A stretch of DNA of 64,000 nucleotides from Erigeron canadensis (lineage: Eukaryota > Streptophyta > Magnoliopsida > Asterales > Asteraceae), in NCBI RefSeq assembly GCF_010389155.1, contig NC_057767.1:27561295-27625294 (forward strand), written 5' to 3'. The notes under the pieces were generated by a model. That model worked only from the letters and a program-made list of their open reading frames with translations. It ran no database searches and was not told the DNA's origin. How positions within the stretch are numbered: position 1 is the stretch's first letter; each line of letters begins with the position of its first letter. Both the position numbers and the translations under genes were made by a program. Positions 12,341 to 24,305 of this stretch are shown here, in pieces.

Positions 12341-12981
12341 ATTGACCCAACATAAACATAAAGGTATGCAAATATACTCACCTCCTCCGCAACTTCGAAC
12401 AAACACTCGATAATATGTCAATGCACAAATACAAGTTTTCAACCTATCATCACATCATAATATGCATATAAGCTAATATTCACAATCTTGACTAACTCAA
12501 CTTAGTCATTCTAACATTTCACTAGCATTCTTAACCTATAATCATCTCACTTTGTCATTGAGTTGCTTTTCTTTCACAAAATTGTTTATTGAATTCAATC
12601 CAACATCAACATTATCACTTTTATCTTCCAATAATTTAATTAGTAAAAATAATCACTTTCTTAAGATCAATATTTTCATCTCAACACACATATTCTTAGT
12701 TAATTACATTAAGCAACTCAATAACAAACTAGAATGAATAAGAATTTGGGGAAAAACTATACATAAATCACTTTCTAGCAAAATTCCCAATTTTTGGTAC
12801 TCCAAGAACCCTAATTTCAATAGAAAAGATAAAAACTAGGTTAAAGAAATCAATACCTCTAAAATGGAAGATAAAAGATTAGGGTTTCCAAATCACAATT
12901 TCTTCCCCTTTTCTTCTTACTAAAATTCAGCCACCACCACACCTCACAAACCTTATTTTTCAATTTTAATGATTAAAGATG

Positions 12982-13049
<68 letters not shown>
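12982..13049 (+). repeat. (ATT)n microsatellite
   Basis: About 68 bases of uninterrupted ATT. Open frames crossing it (poly-Ile, poly-Leu or poly-Asn) are artefacts. Confidence 0.95.
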
Positions 13050-13360
13050 CCTTGAATTAGAAGGAATTACAATTTGATTTGATAGAAACAAGAAGAAGAA
13101 GGTTAGAGAGCTTGAAGAAATGATAGTAGAATGGTGAGTATGGAGGGAATGGTGTGGCTGGCAATCTAAGAAGATGCCACGACCCATCTCTAATTTTGGT
13201 GTGAAAATACCCACTATCCGCTAAAGTTCCAACTAAATTATCCCCATATTGAAAAATGAAATACTAGGAAATTAATTTAATGTCAAAACTATAAAAAGGG
13301 GTTAATTTCTTTACCTTAAAAAACTTTGGGGTGTTACAATTCTCCCCCACTTGGAACGGA

Positions 13361-14300
13361 TCACGGCCTCGTGATCCAAGCCATATGTAAAGACGGATAA
13401 TAGACAAGGACATCATGCTCGGACTCCCAAGTGCAATCGGACAATCTTCCATGCTTCCACAAAATTTTATAGGTCCTCACCGTTTTATTTTGAACTCTCT
13501 TAAGTTCTTCTTCAACTATGGCAATGGGCTCCTCAACATAATTTAACTTATTGTCGACTTCAATTTCATTCAAGGGCACATAAGTAGATTCGTCGGCTAG
13601 GCACTTTCTAAGATGAGACACATGAAACGTAGGATGTATTCCCGAAAGCTCATCCGGTAACTCTAAACGGTAAGCAACCTTGCCAACCTTAGCCAAAATT
13701 TTAAACGGGCCAATAAAACGAGGACTTAATTTCTCACGCTTTCAAAAACGTAACACACCCTTCCATGGAGAGACTTTCAACATGACGCGGTCGCCAACAT
13801 TGAATTCGATTGGTCTTCTTCGCTTATCCACATAAGACTTTTGTCGGTCTTGAGCCGCTTTTAGCCTTTCTTTAATCATATCGATTTTCTCAATGGTTTT
13901 CAATACCACTTCCGTGCCTCCTATTTCACGTTGACCCACTTCTCCCCAACAAATTGGAGATCGACACTTCCTTCCATACAACATTTCATACAGTGGCATT
14001 TGAATGCTAGAATGGTAACTATTGTTGTAGGAGAATTCCACCAAAGGTAAGTGAAGATCCCAAGTGCCTCCAAAATCGATTATACATGCCCGAAGCATGT
14101 CTTCAAGAGTTTGAATGGTTCTCTCACTTTGACCATCCGTTTGAGGGTGATAGGCGGTGCTTAGCTTGAGCTTGGTGCCCATATCTTCATGAAATTTTCG
14201 CCAAAAGTGAGAAGTGAAACGGGTGTCTCTATCCGAAACAATGGAGATAGGAACTCCATGTCTAGCTACAACCTCTTTTACATAGATCTTTGCCAAAACT
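13361..14300 (-). pseudogene. Ty3/gypsy integrase C-terminal half with chromodomain-like tail, disrupted
   Basis: The minus-strand frame shows integrase-core motifs (SDRDTRFTSHFWR and YHPQTDGQSERT), the LYGRKCRSP segment, the GDRVMLKVSPWKG segment, the [12 protein letters not shown] motif and a chromodomain-like end ([16 protein letters not shown]). This places it among plant chromoviruses. One in-frame TGA at 13742-13744 splits the frame, and the N-terminal part of the integrase and everything upstream are absent. It cannot transpose by itself. Confidence 0.88.
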
Positions 14301-14754
14301 ATTGACAAAACAAAAAAGTTAATTAATTGAGAATAAATCATGACCGGAACAATGATTGTAGTTTATATTCTTTTAACAGCAGTAATCTGAAAAATTTCTC
14401 ATTAGTTTTCACTTCTTGCCAATTATTATTATAGTACTCTATTTAGTTTGACAAGTTTAACAAATATACTATTATTGATGTAACCTATCATATTTTAGTG
14501 TGCTTTGGTTTTATTATTTTGATAAATACCCGACATCTAATTAATTAATTAATATATACGCATGGTTTAGTTCTTATAAAATTCACTAACAAAACTTTTG
14601 GTAGCTAGCGCTCTATAGGTTTATCACAAAACTAACAAAAAAGTTACCACAATATGTGTGATTCATGTAGTGTACAAGTAAATTTTACACCTAATATGAT
14701 GCAAGTTTTTATATTTAAGGTGATTATATGAAAAAAAAAATACAATTTTCAAAC

Positions 14755-14942
14755 CGGAGTCCAAAACTATAATTAAACATATATTATATTTTTGATTAAT
14801 ATTTATTATAATTTAGCTTCGATCCTCGGTTTACTTTAACCACATTTTATTTCATAATCACGAATTATGTAAGAGACATATTCAAATTTCTTTATGATAC
14901 AATTTATATAACTATAATACATCGTACGGGTATTAAGACTAG
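14755..14942 (+). mobile_element. Helitron-like non-autonomous fragment, family copy A
   Basis: Ends at CTAG (14939-14942) followed by T, preceded by gggtattaaga and the GC-rich string catcgtacg. The body (for example ttataatttagcttcgatcc and ggtttactttaaccaca) is the reverse complement of the copies at 40372-40565 and 62445-62635, so three related copies occur in this window. The shared CTAG|T end suggests a Helitron 3' terminus; the 5' end was not found. Confidence 0.6.
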
Positions 14943-14967
14943 TAAACTGTATAAACCATCAAAAACT

Positions 14968-15363
14968 ATGATCCAATTGTTTATATCCCTTAAAAATAAA
15001 GGCATTATAGCATGTATAAAGTAATATACATTTTCAATGTTGTCCTTGGGATTTAGCCCAATAGGGCATTTAATGCCCGTTATGTCTTTCAGCCAAATGT
15101 TGGTTATGGGTTCGAAACCTTTAAAATGCATATTAGGAAGTCCTTGCCAATGAGGTGGGGCATTGGGGATTTCCACCGCCAGTCATGTCCTAGGATTGAC
15201 TGTGCTGGTGACGTGGTGGATCTCTACCAGACGATGAAGAAACAACGTCGTTAAGTTCAATCACCACTGTTATTAAAAAAAAAAAAAACAATGATCCAAT
15301 TGTTTATATCCGTTAATAATAAAGGCATTATAGCCTATATAAAGTAATATACATTTTCAATGT
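14968..15363 (+). mobile_element. SINE-like insertion with poly-A tail between two 73-bp direct repeats
   Basis: A 73-bp sequence starting atgatccaattgtttatatc occurs at 14968-15040 and again at 15291-15363. Between them lies a 250-bp segment that contains a pol III B-box-like string (ggttatgggttcgaaacc, near 15103) and ends in a run of A at 15274-15287. The poly-A and B-box fit a tRNA-related SINE. The 73-bp flanks are far longer than a normal target duplication. Confidence 0.5.
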
Positions 15364-16014
15364 CGGAGTTGTGTAATCTTCATCATTTTTAGTAAAGAAA
15401 AAAATTTGTAAGAATTAATACTTTGAGGAATTATTATTTAAAGTATGTATTTTTTCTCAAATTAAAATTCACTTTTAAAATGAGGATTTTTTTAAACTAC
15501 ACGAAAAATTCATAAAAAGCTTTAATAAATAAAAAGATAAGAATAAAAAAAAACAAAACCCACTTCTGTTCAACTAGAGGTATGTAAGCGTGAAAGGTCG
15601 CGGGTACCCTCTTGTACGTTGGCGCAAACCCATGCGGGTAGGTAAAGGTAATGAAAATACGGGTAAAGAAACCCAAGTGTAAGGCGATCTCCAACCACAG
15701 TTGCTACCAGTGTGCATATTGAATTTCTAGTTTGTTTGGGTTGCATGTCCAGTTTGTTAGTCTGTATGCTGGTTTCAGTTTGCCTATAGGCATTTTGAAA
15801 GCAAATTGACTTGTGGGCCAGTTTGTTTTTTTTTTTCCTTTTCTTTGAAGGCATATGTATGTATATGGATATTGTTTTTTAAATTTTGTATGGACGATGA
15901 TTGTAAGATATTTTAGTATAATTGAGTTAATTGATAATTTTAGTCATAATAATACATTATATAAGTATAGTGGTTCGGAGTGTATATTTATATAAATTTA
16001 TTATGATCTTAAAG
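15364..16014. other. Spacer without recognised features
   Basis: AT-rich. A minus-strand open frame at 15497-15854 lacks recognisable protein character. No supported gene. Confidence 0.35.
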
Positions 16015-16465
16015 GCGAAGCCCCTATGGAACGGGGTCTGGGGGCAGCGCCTCCGGGAGCGGGATCCAAGGAGCGGCAGTCCCTGGCGGGGTCCAAGGTT
16101 AGCATGGAAATTTTTATTTCCATTAAAATTGCCATGACAAAAATGTCTTAGAAAATTAATTTTTGAAACTTGAGGGACTAATTTTGTCAATCTTGCAAAC
16201 TTGGATTTTAACCGCTTAAAAGGTAGTTATGGGCCTTGGATCGCGATTATTCTGTCACACACGAATTCTCTTTGAATTCTCTCTTGTTTTCACATGCTTT
16301 CTCTCAAACACAAACATACAAAACGTTCTCTAATATTTGATTGTATCTGATTGAGTAATTTGGGGTGAACCACCGAATTGATTCAATCTGACAGTGTTAC
16401 ACGCATTCGGAGATTGAATTACATATCCAGTTTTTTGTTCGTTATTGACTGCGTATCCCCAACAA
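16015..16465 (+). mobile_element. Possible solo LTR or retroelement remnant with a GC-rich head
   Basis: A GC-rich head (16017-16100) contains three imperfect repeats of a motif like cggcagtccctggcggggtc. It is followed by a pyrimidine-rich leader-like stretch (ttctctcttgttttcaca, about 16278) and a block ending tatccccaaca near 16464. The overall layout resembles plant copia LTRs, but terminal TG...CA ends and a target duplication were not established. Confidence 0.3.
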
Positions 16466-16750
16466 TGATGTGACATAAGCAAACTAAGTTTCCGTATGTA
16501 AGGTTTGAGGCAAACTGAGTTGAATATGTTGGTTCAGTATATTGAAATGGTTTGCTGACGTGTTGTTGAAATTACCGGTTTACTTAGGTATTTTGTATAT
16601 GTTATTGAAGATGGACTAACCTTCAGTTTTTTATTTTTTTCCAACATGCACGCATCGCCATGCATATATACATCTATAATAATAATAATAATAATAAGTG
16701 AGGTACCATACCTTCTCGCCACTTTCACCCATTTATCATATTAAATTTCA

Positions 16751-16781
16751 CTAGCTAATTAACTCGGGTCCAACCCGGGTT
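16751..16781 (-). repeat. Helitron-like 3' terminus (hairpin plus CTAG)
   Basis: On the minus strand a stem-loop (arms AACCCGGG / CCCGAGTT, 5-base loop, 16761-16781) is followed after 6-7 bases by CTAG and then T. A short hairpin just before CTRR, with insertion next to T, is the signature of Helitron 3' ends. The rest of the element was not delimited. Confidence 0.55.
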
Positions 16782-18063
16782 AACATATAAACATTTTGCA
16801 ATACATACGATTGCTAAAAACAAAAAAATAATATATAATATCGTCATATTAAAATATATAATAATATCGTCAAATAAGTTGAAAAGTCGTAACAAGTTAT
16901 TATGTAAAAAACGAAATTAAACGGAAACAAAAGTTGTATAGTTGTGGACACACATTGAAATACATACGATTGCTAAAAACAAAAAAATAAAACCGTTATC
17001 TGGAAAGACACCATTGTTTTCGGCATATTATAACGAGAAATTAAGATGATTAAAATGTTACATAATAATATGGACATTTAATTTAATAACAATCTATATC
17101 TATATTAGTGATATATATTTAAGAAAAGAAAGATATTTCAAATTATAAATTAATAAAGTATGATGATGATATCATAACTAAATTAAAAAATGTGTGGGAG
17201 AACCATACAAGACAACTTTTAAAAAATCTTATGTAATCACAATTTTCTTTTGTTTATATAATATATTATGCGAGCACCTGAATAAAATTTAAATTTTTAA
17301 ATATACAACACAATGAACGTGTTTAAATTTTTGTTATGTTAAACATTATTATATTGTATGTTTTGAATAAGCGATGTTAAAACTACAATTTATTTAATAT
17401 CATAACATATAACAATAATATTAATCAATGATAATTCAAATGCTATACCTTTAACTTCAAAATGGTATTATAATAATCAATTTTGATCAACAGGTTTGTT
17501 TTCCATTTCAATAGATACCTTCAGTGATTATCTACTGAAAATATTTTAAATCCATAATATTTTAAAATAAGTTTTCATTTTTCTTTTTTTTTTCCACTTC
17601 TAAAATTTTTTAGATGATGTCATAAAAATATCACGATTATATATTAAGATAAGAAGTCTTCTTTAAAGTAAAATGACATTATCACAATTTTGTTTTATTA
17701 ATATAATAGATAGAATAATTGTTGGTAAAGAATAAAATATTTATAGAGTAATTTCATATTGTAAAAAAAATAGACACTGTTTAAAATATAAAAGAATATC
17801 AATATTAAAAGACTCACAAAAATATCTAAGATATATAACTAAATATTTATTTTAAAAATAATTTATAAGATCTTCTTGTGTTTTCACAATACATATTTTA
17901 ATAAGTAATAACTTTAATGTATATTGTTTTGTAATGTGTCATGTATATATAATTTATTTTTTTACCCGGTCATGAACCAAATATTAGCTAGTTGTTAAAT
18001 TGTTTGTGATGTCTTTACAAAGTTCATCTATAGAGATGATAAAATTATCCAATAAAACTATAG

Positions 18064-18121
<58 letters not shown>
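18064..18121 (+). repeat. (ATT)n microsatellite
   Basis: About 58 bases of ATT units in the spacer upstream of the first P450. Confidence 0.95.
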
Positions 18122-18122
<1 letters not shown>

Positions 18123-18990
18123 ACAAACTATCATCTTCTCTTTTCAACTCTCTACATTTAAATATTTCCAACCATATTTATCCAAACTATCTAACTCTTT
18201 TATTCATTCATTTAAATATTTTCACCTAATATGTATTTTTATAATGCTTTTAATAAAATTATTTATAAAAGATACATACTTTAAGTCTTTAACTATAAAA
18301 TAACTATACTATCATTACATCAATTATTTTTAGATTATTAACCACATCGTTAACACCACCGCCACCATCAACACCCGTTGCCAGCTTGCCGCTACTGCCG
18401 CTGTATTGCGCGGATACCCATCTCGTTATTATTATATATATCTATCTATCTATATTTCGTAAAGGAATATACATAGACATATTTGGAATCAATAAGTATC
18501 AGTTAAATCTATCTATATTTAGTACTAAAGTTACATGTATTTTGAACGGCATTTTAGTTTTTTTCAAGATCTAGTTATGATTTAATTACATTGATGAAGA
18601 TCTATAACTTAAATTATAATAATTAATAATAAGACAAAAACCTCTATTGTTAATTAAGTAGTGTATTTGCATCTGTACATAATCGCTAATAAGATGACTT
18701 TCTTTGTTTTGATCATACAATATTTTTAATATTCGTTAAACTTCGTAAGACAACTTACTTTTGTATTTCATATTTTAGTAATTTGTTATTTGATTGGTAG
18801 CTGATTTGGCATGTATCAACAACTATGTTTTCTTCATAAAACACAAAAAACACATCCTTATCGAAAAATATTACCAAACACAAAAATCACTTAAAGATAA
18901 AGTTATATTTTGTTCTAATAATTTGGAAGCAAAATGAATAAAATAAATTTTTCATTAACTTCCACAAATTGTAAGATAAATAATAAATGT

Positions 18991-19019
18991 CGTGCATCAT
19001 GCACGAGTATTAAGCCTAG
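18991..19019 (+). repeat. Helitron-like 3' terminus (perfect hairpin plus CTAG)
   Basis: CGTGCATCATGCACG (18991-19005) is a perfect stem with a one-base centre, followed by agtattaagc and CTAG (19016-19019), then T. This is the cleanest of the Helitron-like ends in the window. Confidence 0.6.
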
Positions 19020-19884
19020 TATATCTATATATGGGCCGGGTATTGTAAAACATGTATTAAAGTAAAACAAATGGGACAACATCTTGAACCTTAGATCATG
19101 GTTAAATTGATGCACGAAAATTCACGAAGCAATTGATGCACGGTAATTTTCAGTGCAAATAAATCTATTAATTTATTTGTTTTATTGTAATATTTGTTTT
19201 ATTTTACTTAAAACCTATATATATACATATAATATATATATATATATAAAAGTTCATAAAACTAAATAGTTTACGATTTTTCGGAAGCAAACATTGCTTA
19301 TGTATTATCAATCCGTACGACCATTAAGACTAGTATATAAATAAAAAATAAAAATATGATAATAATGCAAAACTAGTGTCGGCTAGCGCATTTGAAAGAT
19401 AACATAATAATGCAAAAATTGAAAACACATAGTTTAATCAAACCTTGAACCAAGCGGCCGGTTTGGTTTTCTACAAAAAGAAATCCTATAACGACAAACT
19501 AAATAAAAATTTTTAAATTCACTTGTACCAATCAAAGGCTAGTCAACTAACTTGAGTCATCTTCGGTTTTAGGTCATGTATTCGACTCTTTAGAGTGATA
19601 TGTCCTGTATTTTTTTTTTAAATCACCTGTAACGGCTTATGGTCTACATCTCGTAATCTAAAGTATGTGCAGGGTTTCACTATTATACGGTGAGCTATTT
19701 GCTGATGTCGAATACCGACTGATTTTTAAAAAAATATCGAGAAAAAGAAAATCATTTTATAAGTTTCATTTAATTAGTTTCATTTAATGCTATATATATA
19801 TATATATATACGAGTTTATCCGTTCTATATGGATCTCTTCTACAAATACAAATAGAGAACAGTCTTCTTATTTTCACTTCAAAT

Positions 19885-21525
19885 ATGGCTGATTTTGAAG
19901 GATATTTAGTCATCTTTCTTTTAGGTGTCATATCAGCCGTTTTTGTAAAGGTACTATTGAAATCAAATCCTGCTAAATGTCTCATTCCTCCAACCCCTTT
20001 TGCCCTTCCCATCATTGGACATCTCCATCTCCTTGGCCCAAAACCCCATCAAGTTTTTCACAAGCTTTCGGTCCGATATGGGCCAGTTTTTCGACTCTTT
20101 TTGGGTTCGGTACCTTGTGTCATCTTTACTTCATCAGAATCAGCAAAAGAATTGTTCAAAACGTCTGATAGCGCCTTTTTAAACAGACCCCATAATTCAT
20201 GCATGGATTACATTTCCTATGGAGGTAATAGCATCATTTTTGCTCCTTATGGATCATATTGGAAGTTCTTGAAGAAAACCGTCATGTCAGAACTTCTAAA
20301 CGCTAGAACACTTGACTCCCTCCTTCCCGTCAGACGTGATGAACTTAATCGTTTTATAACATTTTTATCACGTAAGGCGAAAGATGGGAAGCCCGTGGAA
20401 CTTCAAGCCGAGCTTATGAATATGACAAACAACGTGATATCACGAATGCTTATTGGCAAGAGGTGTACAACTGAAGGAGACGATGGAGGAGTCATAAGGC
20501 GGATAGTAACCGATATTGGTGAAGTGATGGGTATTTTTAACCTTTCTGATCATATATGGTTTTTTAAGAATCTAGATGTACAAGGAGTTAAAAAACGTTC
20601 CAAGGAAATTCGGGCTAGATTCGATTCCTTGATAGAAAAGATCATAAAGGAGCATGAAGAAGTAAGAAAGGAAATAAAGAAGAAAGGAGAAGTACTAAAA
20701 GACTTGCTTGATATTTTACTGGATATTTCAGAAAATGAGGGCATGGAGATAAAATTGACTAGAGAGCACGTTAAAGCCTTCATTTTGGTAGCAATATATA
20801 TTTGATATTCTGTTTGATATGTTACTGGATATTTTCTAACGTTTAAAAAAAAAATAAAAATATATGAAGTTATTAAAGATAGATGTGTAACATTGCAGGA
20901 CATAATGGGTGCCGGAACACATAGTTCTGCCATAACGACAGAATGGGCATTGGCAGAACTCATCAACCATCCAAAAATAATGAAAAAAGCAGTAGAAGAA
21001 ATTGACCAAGTCGTTGGCAAAAACAGGCTTTTACAAGAAGCAGACATACCAAACCTTCCATACCTCCAAGCAATCGTCAAAGAATCACTAAGGTTGCACC
21101 CTGCAGCCCCAGTGATTCAAAGACAGTCAATTGTAGATTGCACTGTAGGAGGTTACAAAATTCCAGCAAAGACTACCATTTTCTTCAATGTATGGAGCCT
21201 CGGTCGAGATCCAACCTACTGGGAAAGCCCACTTGAATTTAGGCCCGAAAGATTTGCAGAGAAACAAATGGATGTGAAGGGACAAAACTTTCAATTGTTG
21301 CCATTTGGTAGTGGGAGGAGGATGTGTCCCGGGACTTCCCTAGCGTTAATGGTCATACATGTGACCCTCGGTTCTATGATTCAGTGCTTCGAGTGGAAGG
21401 CTGGGTGGGATGGGAATCAAACTAGTGTTGATATGGAAGAGGGTACCGGAATCACAATTCCGAGAGCTAATCCTTTAGTTTGTATCCCCGCTGCAAGAAT
21501 TGATCCCGTCTTCTTGTGTATGTAA
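19885..21525 (+). CDS. Cytochrome P450, CYP93-like, I-helix variant type (copy 1)
   Basis: Predicted ER-anchored haem monooxygenase; relatives in CYP93 act on flavonoids, isoflavonoids/pterocarpans or triterpenoids. Two exons, 19885-20787 and 20899-21525, join in phase 0 across a 111-bp GT-AG intron to give 509 residues, normal for the family. The ATG at 19885 starts [14 protein letters not shown], a membrane anchor, followed by a proline hinge ([18 protein letters not shown]). ExxR is E363/R366, PERF is at 417-420, and the haem signature [10 protein letters not shown] carries Cys444. The odd point is the I helix: where most P450s have (A/G)Gx(D/E)T(T/S), this one reads AGTHSS, with His309 in place of the acid. 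The minus-strand copy at 55034-56652 shares this. The two are close paralogues and share leader sequence just before the ATG. The substrate is unknown. Confidence 0.92.
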
Positions 21526-21591
21526 TCAATATATGTCGCGTATCCAACTTTATTTTTTCTTCAGTTATTTTCATGCAAATTTTTTGAATTC

Positions 21592-21597
21592 AATAAA
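21592..21597 (+). promoter_or_regulatory. Candidate polyadenylation signal of P450 copy 1
   Basis: AATAAA lies 67 bases after the stop codon, in a T-rich context, and is the first such hexamer downstream. Confidence 0.4.
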
Positions 21598-23469
21598 AGA
21601 GTTTAAAGTTCTTACATTCTTTTGTCGTTTACACCTATATTGGGTGGGTCAGGTTGGTTCCTTTAGAGGTCAAAAATTTGATTGTGTAAAACCGGCATGC
21701 TTTTGTATGGTTTGAGTTGACCCAAAACATATTTTAAGGCATATAGATAATTAACTTCTCGAAAACTGGAAGACTCACATTGTAATAGTACAACTGTTTA
21801 ATTTGTATAAAACATTTTAGGAGGTTTTGTGCATTAAAGTACTTTGGACAACTATCTGTGCATTACACCAAACCCATTTCTAGATAGGAATTGACCCATT
21901 TCTAAGTAAATGGGCCGAACTTGACACAAACCTGTATAGATATATAATTTAGTAACAAAATTTTCAAATTTCCCGGATTTGTCTAATGTAATTTATTTTT
22001 ATAAATTTGAATTTTTCGTTTTGTATAGTAGACTTGAGTTTTGTACGTACCTCCATTGATCTATACATTTATGGGTAGTTCACGAGATATAGTCATTGGA
22101 CAAGTTGCAATGGTGTCTCTTTTGTTGGGGATACTTCTTCAAAATGAGTATGATGTGGTGGATAATGATTAATGCACATGAGTAAGGCTTGGAGAATTAC
22201 CAATTTTTAGGAGGGAAAACGCATTTTAACTGTGTTTTATGCATGATTAGTTGCCTAAAGATCTTCATTTTGTGCCTAAAGATCTTCATTTTATGTATGA
22301 TTTTTGAATTACTTGGCTACCAATCTGCCTAGATGTTCCCTTTTAGCCCTTATGAACTTGAGAATTGAATTTGACTATTGCATTCTAATGCTACTCAGCG
22401 AGTATGACTGTGTTATATGCTGCTTTTTGAGGTTCATTGTTTAACAGAAGTGTATATTTCGTGATTGTCAATTAAAAGATGTTTCAATCATGTTTTAATA
22501 TATTAATAGATAAATATTTTTTTATTTTTTTAGCAATATGAATTACATAATGTTTTTAAGTTTGTCAATAGTAATGAATAGTCATACAAGATGGGATGTG
22601 GACAAGTCGTAACCCGGCACATAATTTGCAACATAACACCAATCGAAAGTCGTCACGAGAGTGCCTATCTGTATATGATGAATAGTGCCTATCTGTATAA
22701 GACAGTATTCATAAGCATGCTCAATTTTGAACAATTACTGTACACATGATGATATTACAGTTTAAATGATCTCGTATATAGCACATATGTATGATCAATC
22801 CATTTTATATAATCATATTTAGAAAAGGTACTAGAAAAAATTTAAAAGAAAAAAAATAAAAAACTTATGAAAAACAAATTCAAAAAGGCGGCAAAGTTTT
22901 AAAATTTATAAGAATATTTTAAAAGTCCATGGTAAAATTCAATTTCTAAATTGGTTCATTGGTTCTCTTGACTAAGGGCGGATCGAATTAGCCTTAAACA
23001 AATTGTTTAGAAAATCTGTGATCATTTTATGAAGGAACCACCTAAAGTTCTTTAATTAAGATTGTGGAAGAGGAAATAAAAAATATGATTGTTTTAATGA
23101 AGAAGATGAAGGATAAAGTATGAAGAAATTGAAGATGACACGTGTGTAATATTTATTATAACTTTTAATAAAAGCCTTGTTACTTTCTAGAATTTACAAT
23201 ATGACCCTTTTATTTTTTAGCTTATCAAATTAATTTCTTTGCAAATAAATCTAAGTATTTTAAATATATATTATAATGTGAAAACTAATACACTAAATAC
23301 TTTATTTATTAGTTTGAAAAAGTTAAGTAATTTTAAGTTATGATTAAAATGAAATAATATAAATTTTATAATATTTATTTATCATTTAATTAATTTTATT
23401 ATAGTTTAGTTGGCGTATTAACTAAATTTACATATTTACGTATACAATGGTCATCATATATTCGCTTTG

Positions 23470-23640
23470 TATAACAATTTGAGCAATAGCTTAGTGACCG
23501 CTTTACTGCCTTAGAAGCTAAGCCCACAGGTATAAACCGAAGGGTCGCAGGTTTGAACTTAGTCTCAGACGATTCTCCCAATTATTTTATGGGTATCACG
23601 TGGAGACATTTTACAAGAGGTAGGATGATGGGTAGCAAAT
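23470..23640 (+). mobile_element. tRNA-derived SINE-like sequence
   Basis: A box-A-like string (tagcttagtgaccg, near 23488) is followed by a box-B-like string (gggtcgcaggtttgaac, near 23542), the internal pol III promoter layout of tRNA-related SINEs. It does not fold as a complete tRNA. Ends are not delimited. Confidence 0.4.
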
Positions 23641-24305
23641 GGTACACAAGAGTAAGGTGTTCGTGTCAATCTACACTTTTATATTCGCTTTGTATCAAAC
23701 AAAATCGTTGCAATTCAAAGAAAAATCTCTTACATTATTAAGATTGTCCCTTCTTTTCGTAACAAACATATTTTTCGATGTCGACCCGAACCAACTAACA
23801 CACTCATTTTTTTTATGTCAAACCGACCCGACCAACTAATACACTCGTCTTTTAAGCCAAAAATAATGACCTATTTGGTTTGGAATCCTAGATTTACCAC
23901 TGCTCCTGATACGAACTAAGTTTTTCTTGATTCAAAATGAGTCGCACCCAAACTCGTAAGATAAAACTCCTTTGGAAAGTTATTTAAGTCGACTCGACTC
24001 GTGAATTGTTTTGGGTAAAAAAAAGTATGTATATATGATATTATTTCATATGAAATATTCCCAAAACAAATTAACAAGAATCGCGATGCCCATGCACTCA
24101 CAAACCCTACATCTGAAACACATTCCTGATGATTGATTCGTCACATTCTTTTCAATTATTTAATCACATATACGTATATGAATTAGTGTATTAATATTTG
24201 AAGGGGAATTAAAGACTCTTTTGGATCACACTTTAGAAGGTTTCCACATGATCATATTTTGAAAGACAGAAAATCAGAATTTTTTTTATTTATTAGGGTT
24301 TGAGA

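Larger units (their letters stand above)
11400..14300 (-). mobile_element. Truncated Ty3/gypsy retrotransposon remnant (integrase end plus 3' LTR)
   Basis: Read on the minus strand, the remnant enters abruptly within the integrase near 14300 and runs through the polyprotein end at 13361. It then crosses a purine-rich tract (gtgggggagaat, about 13339-13350) into an LTR that begins TGTAACACCCC at 13338. The far end of the LTR is not identifiable; 11400 is a guess based on GC-rich motifs near 11460-11570. The 5' LTR, gag, protease, reverse transcriptase and most of the integrase are missing. The tandem repeat at 12193-12340 and the ATT tract at 12982 lie inside the presumed LTR. Confidence 0.7.
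16466..19884. other. Repeat-rich spacer upstream of the first P450
   Basis: No gene is supported. Several CTAG|T ends with adjacent GC-rich hairpins occur: 16751-16781 (minus orientation), 17988-17991, 18991-19019 and about 19312-19333. A GCC/ACC-rich patch lies at 18345-18415. A tRNA-promoter-like stretch occurs near 19545-19700. The last 60 bases contain the leader of the P450 gene, including a TA-dinucleotide tract at 19791-19811. Confidence 0.45.
21526..24305. other. Spacer between P450 copy 1 and the RAB gene
   Basis: Contains the P450 3' UTR at the left and the RAB leader at the right. A 20-base tandem duplication (gcctaaagatcttcatttt twice) lies near 22254-22293. A SINE-like piece lies at about 23470-23640. 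No coding region is supported. Confidence 0.4.

Noticed and set aside
12966..13214. Open frame with a long poly-Ile run
   Set aside because: It is only translation of an (ATT)n microsatellite. The same applies to the poly-Leu frame at 34376-34588, the poly-Ile frame at 40852-41088 and the poly-Asn frame at 58004-58255.
14300..14341. Extension of the integrase frame to a Met near 14341
   Set aside because: The last residues (MIYSQLINFF) are unrelated to integrase. Retroelement homology ends near 14300, so this is flanking DNA, not a start codon.
20550..21080. Long frames antisense to the P450 genes
   Set aside because: They recur antisense to every P450 copy (also 33401-33622, 36201-36425, 55769-55972, 58961-59353), as expected from codon bias of the real gene on the other strand.
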